NCBI GenBank assembly: GCA_039794245.1
Contig: JBDIVS010000014.1
Location: 17,188-81,187, forward strand
Direction: 5' to 3'
Origin: DAITQM01 sp039794245
GTDB taxonomy: Bacteria > Pseudomonadota > Gammaproteobacteria > Xanthomonadales > Wenzhouxiangellaceae
Length of the DNA: 64,000 nt
The notes beneath the pieces were generated by a model, which was not told where the DNA came from, made no database searches, and saw only the letters and a program-made list of their open reading frames with translations. The translations under genes and the position numbers were made by a program. Position 1 is the first letter of the stretch; each line of letters starts with the position of its first letter. Shown here in pieces: positions 63,877 through 64,000 of this stretch.

Positions 63877-64000
63877 GTGTGCCGGGCATGGCACGAAGCT
63901 AGAGAGGTGGAAGTCCTCTCAGCAGGTATTCGCAGAGCCGAAGGTTAGGAAAAGGGCAAGGGCGTCATCGTGAGGTGGGGTCTGGAGGAAGTCCAATCCA
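63877..64000 (+). mobile_element. 5' end of group II intron copy 2 (runs off window)
   Basis: 124 nt identical to 39,066-39,189, starting GTGTGCCGGGCATGG directly after the attC CGT. The rest of the intron and its reverse transcriptase would lie beyond the window. Confidence 0.88.

Overview
The window reads as a GC-rich proteobacterial chromosome segment, most likely from an uncultured or environmental gammaproteobacterium. The clues are the bioB-F-H-C-D gene order with a BirA-type operator, a complete cbb3 oxidase locus with all its assembly genes behind an FNR/ANR-type promoter, and a deo/upp nucleoside-salvage cluster. Genus cannot be read from the sequence.

Positions 1-37,430 are mostly housekeeping. 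They hold a tricorn-like S41 protease (cut by the window edge), a K+-dependent membrane pyrophosphatase, an AraC regulator, an exported amidohydrolase, a fatty-acid desaturase, a Vgb-like beta-propeller, an exported peroxiredoxin, a prolyl oligopeptidase and a TraB/GumN lipoprotein. Next come divergent nucleoside-salvage operons (upp-hpt-pnp on the minus strand, cdd-deoA-deoB on the plus strand). The minus-strand cluster ccoNOQP-orf-ccoG-fixH-ccoI-ccoS follows, then an HNH nuclease, a 5'-3' exonuclease, another propeller protein, a NUDIX hydrolase, the biotin operon and comF. Decayed genes are scattered through this part: a DUF4143 ATPase with a nonsense codon, an MBL-fold fragment and an unidentified broken frame near 8.4 kb.

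Positions 37,518-64,000 are an integron. An integron integrase gene (intI, minus strand, one-base frameshift near its start) faces a series of cassettes on the plus strand: MAPEG protein, VOC protein, small exported protein, and a type II restriction-modification pair of BglII type. Recognisable attC sites separate them. Group II introns of the type that inserts into attC sit in the attC of the MAPEG cassette (5' end 39,066; 3' end about 61,099) and in the attC of the restriction-modification cassette (5' end 63,877, running off the window). Their first 124 nt are identical.

The first intron is split by a defence island of about 21 kb (39,322-60,284). It encodes an SNF2/DrmD-like helicase with a DUF3883 tail, a DUF4143 ATPase with its own palindrome, and one tightly overlapping operon. 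That operon runs: DUF1156 DNA methyltransferase, Cas10-like protein (GGDD palm, no HD domain), three large RAMP proteins, a CARF-HEPN ribonuclease, and a DUF499 ATPase with an N-terminal HEPN-like motif. There is no Cas1, Cas2 or Cas6 gene and no CRISPR array. This is therefore a CRISPR-array-less, type III-like cyclic-oligoadenylate signalling module built into a methyltransferase/helicase/ATPase defence locus. It is the most interesting object here. The methyltransferase gene is itself invaded, in frame, by several hairpin-forming repeat elements, one of which carries a nested four-helix-bundle gene.
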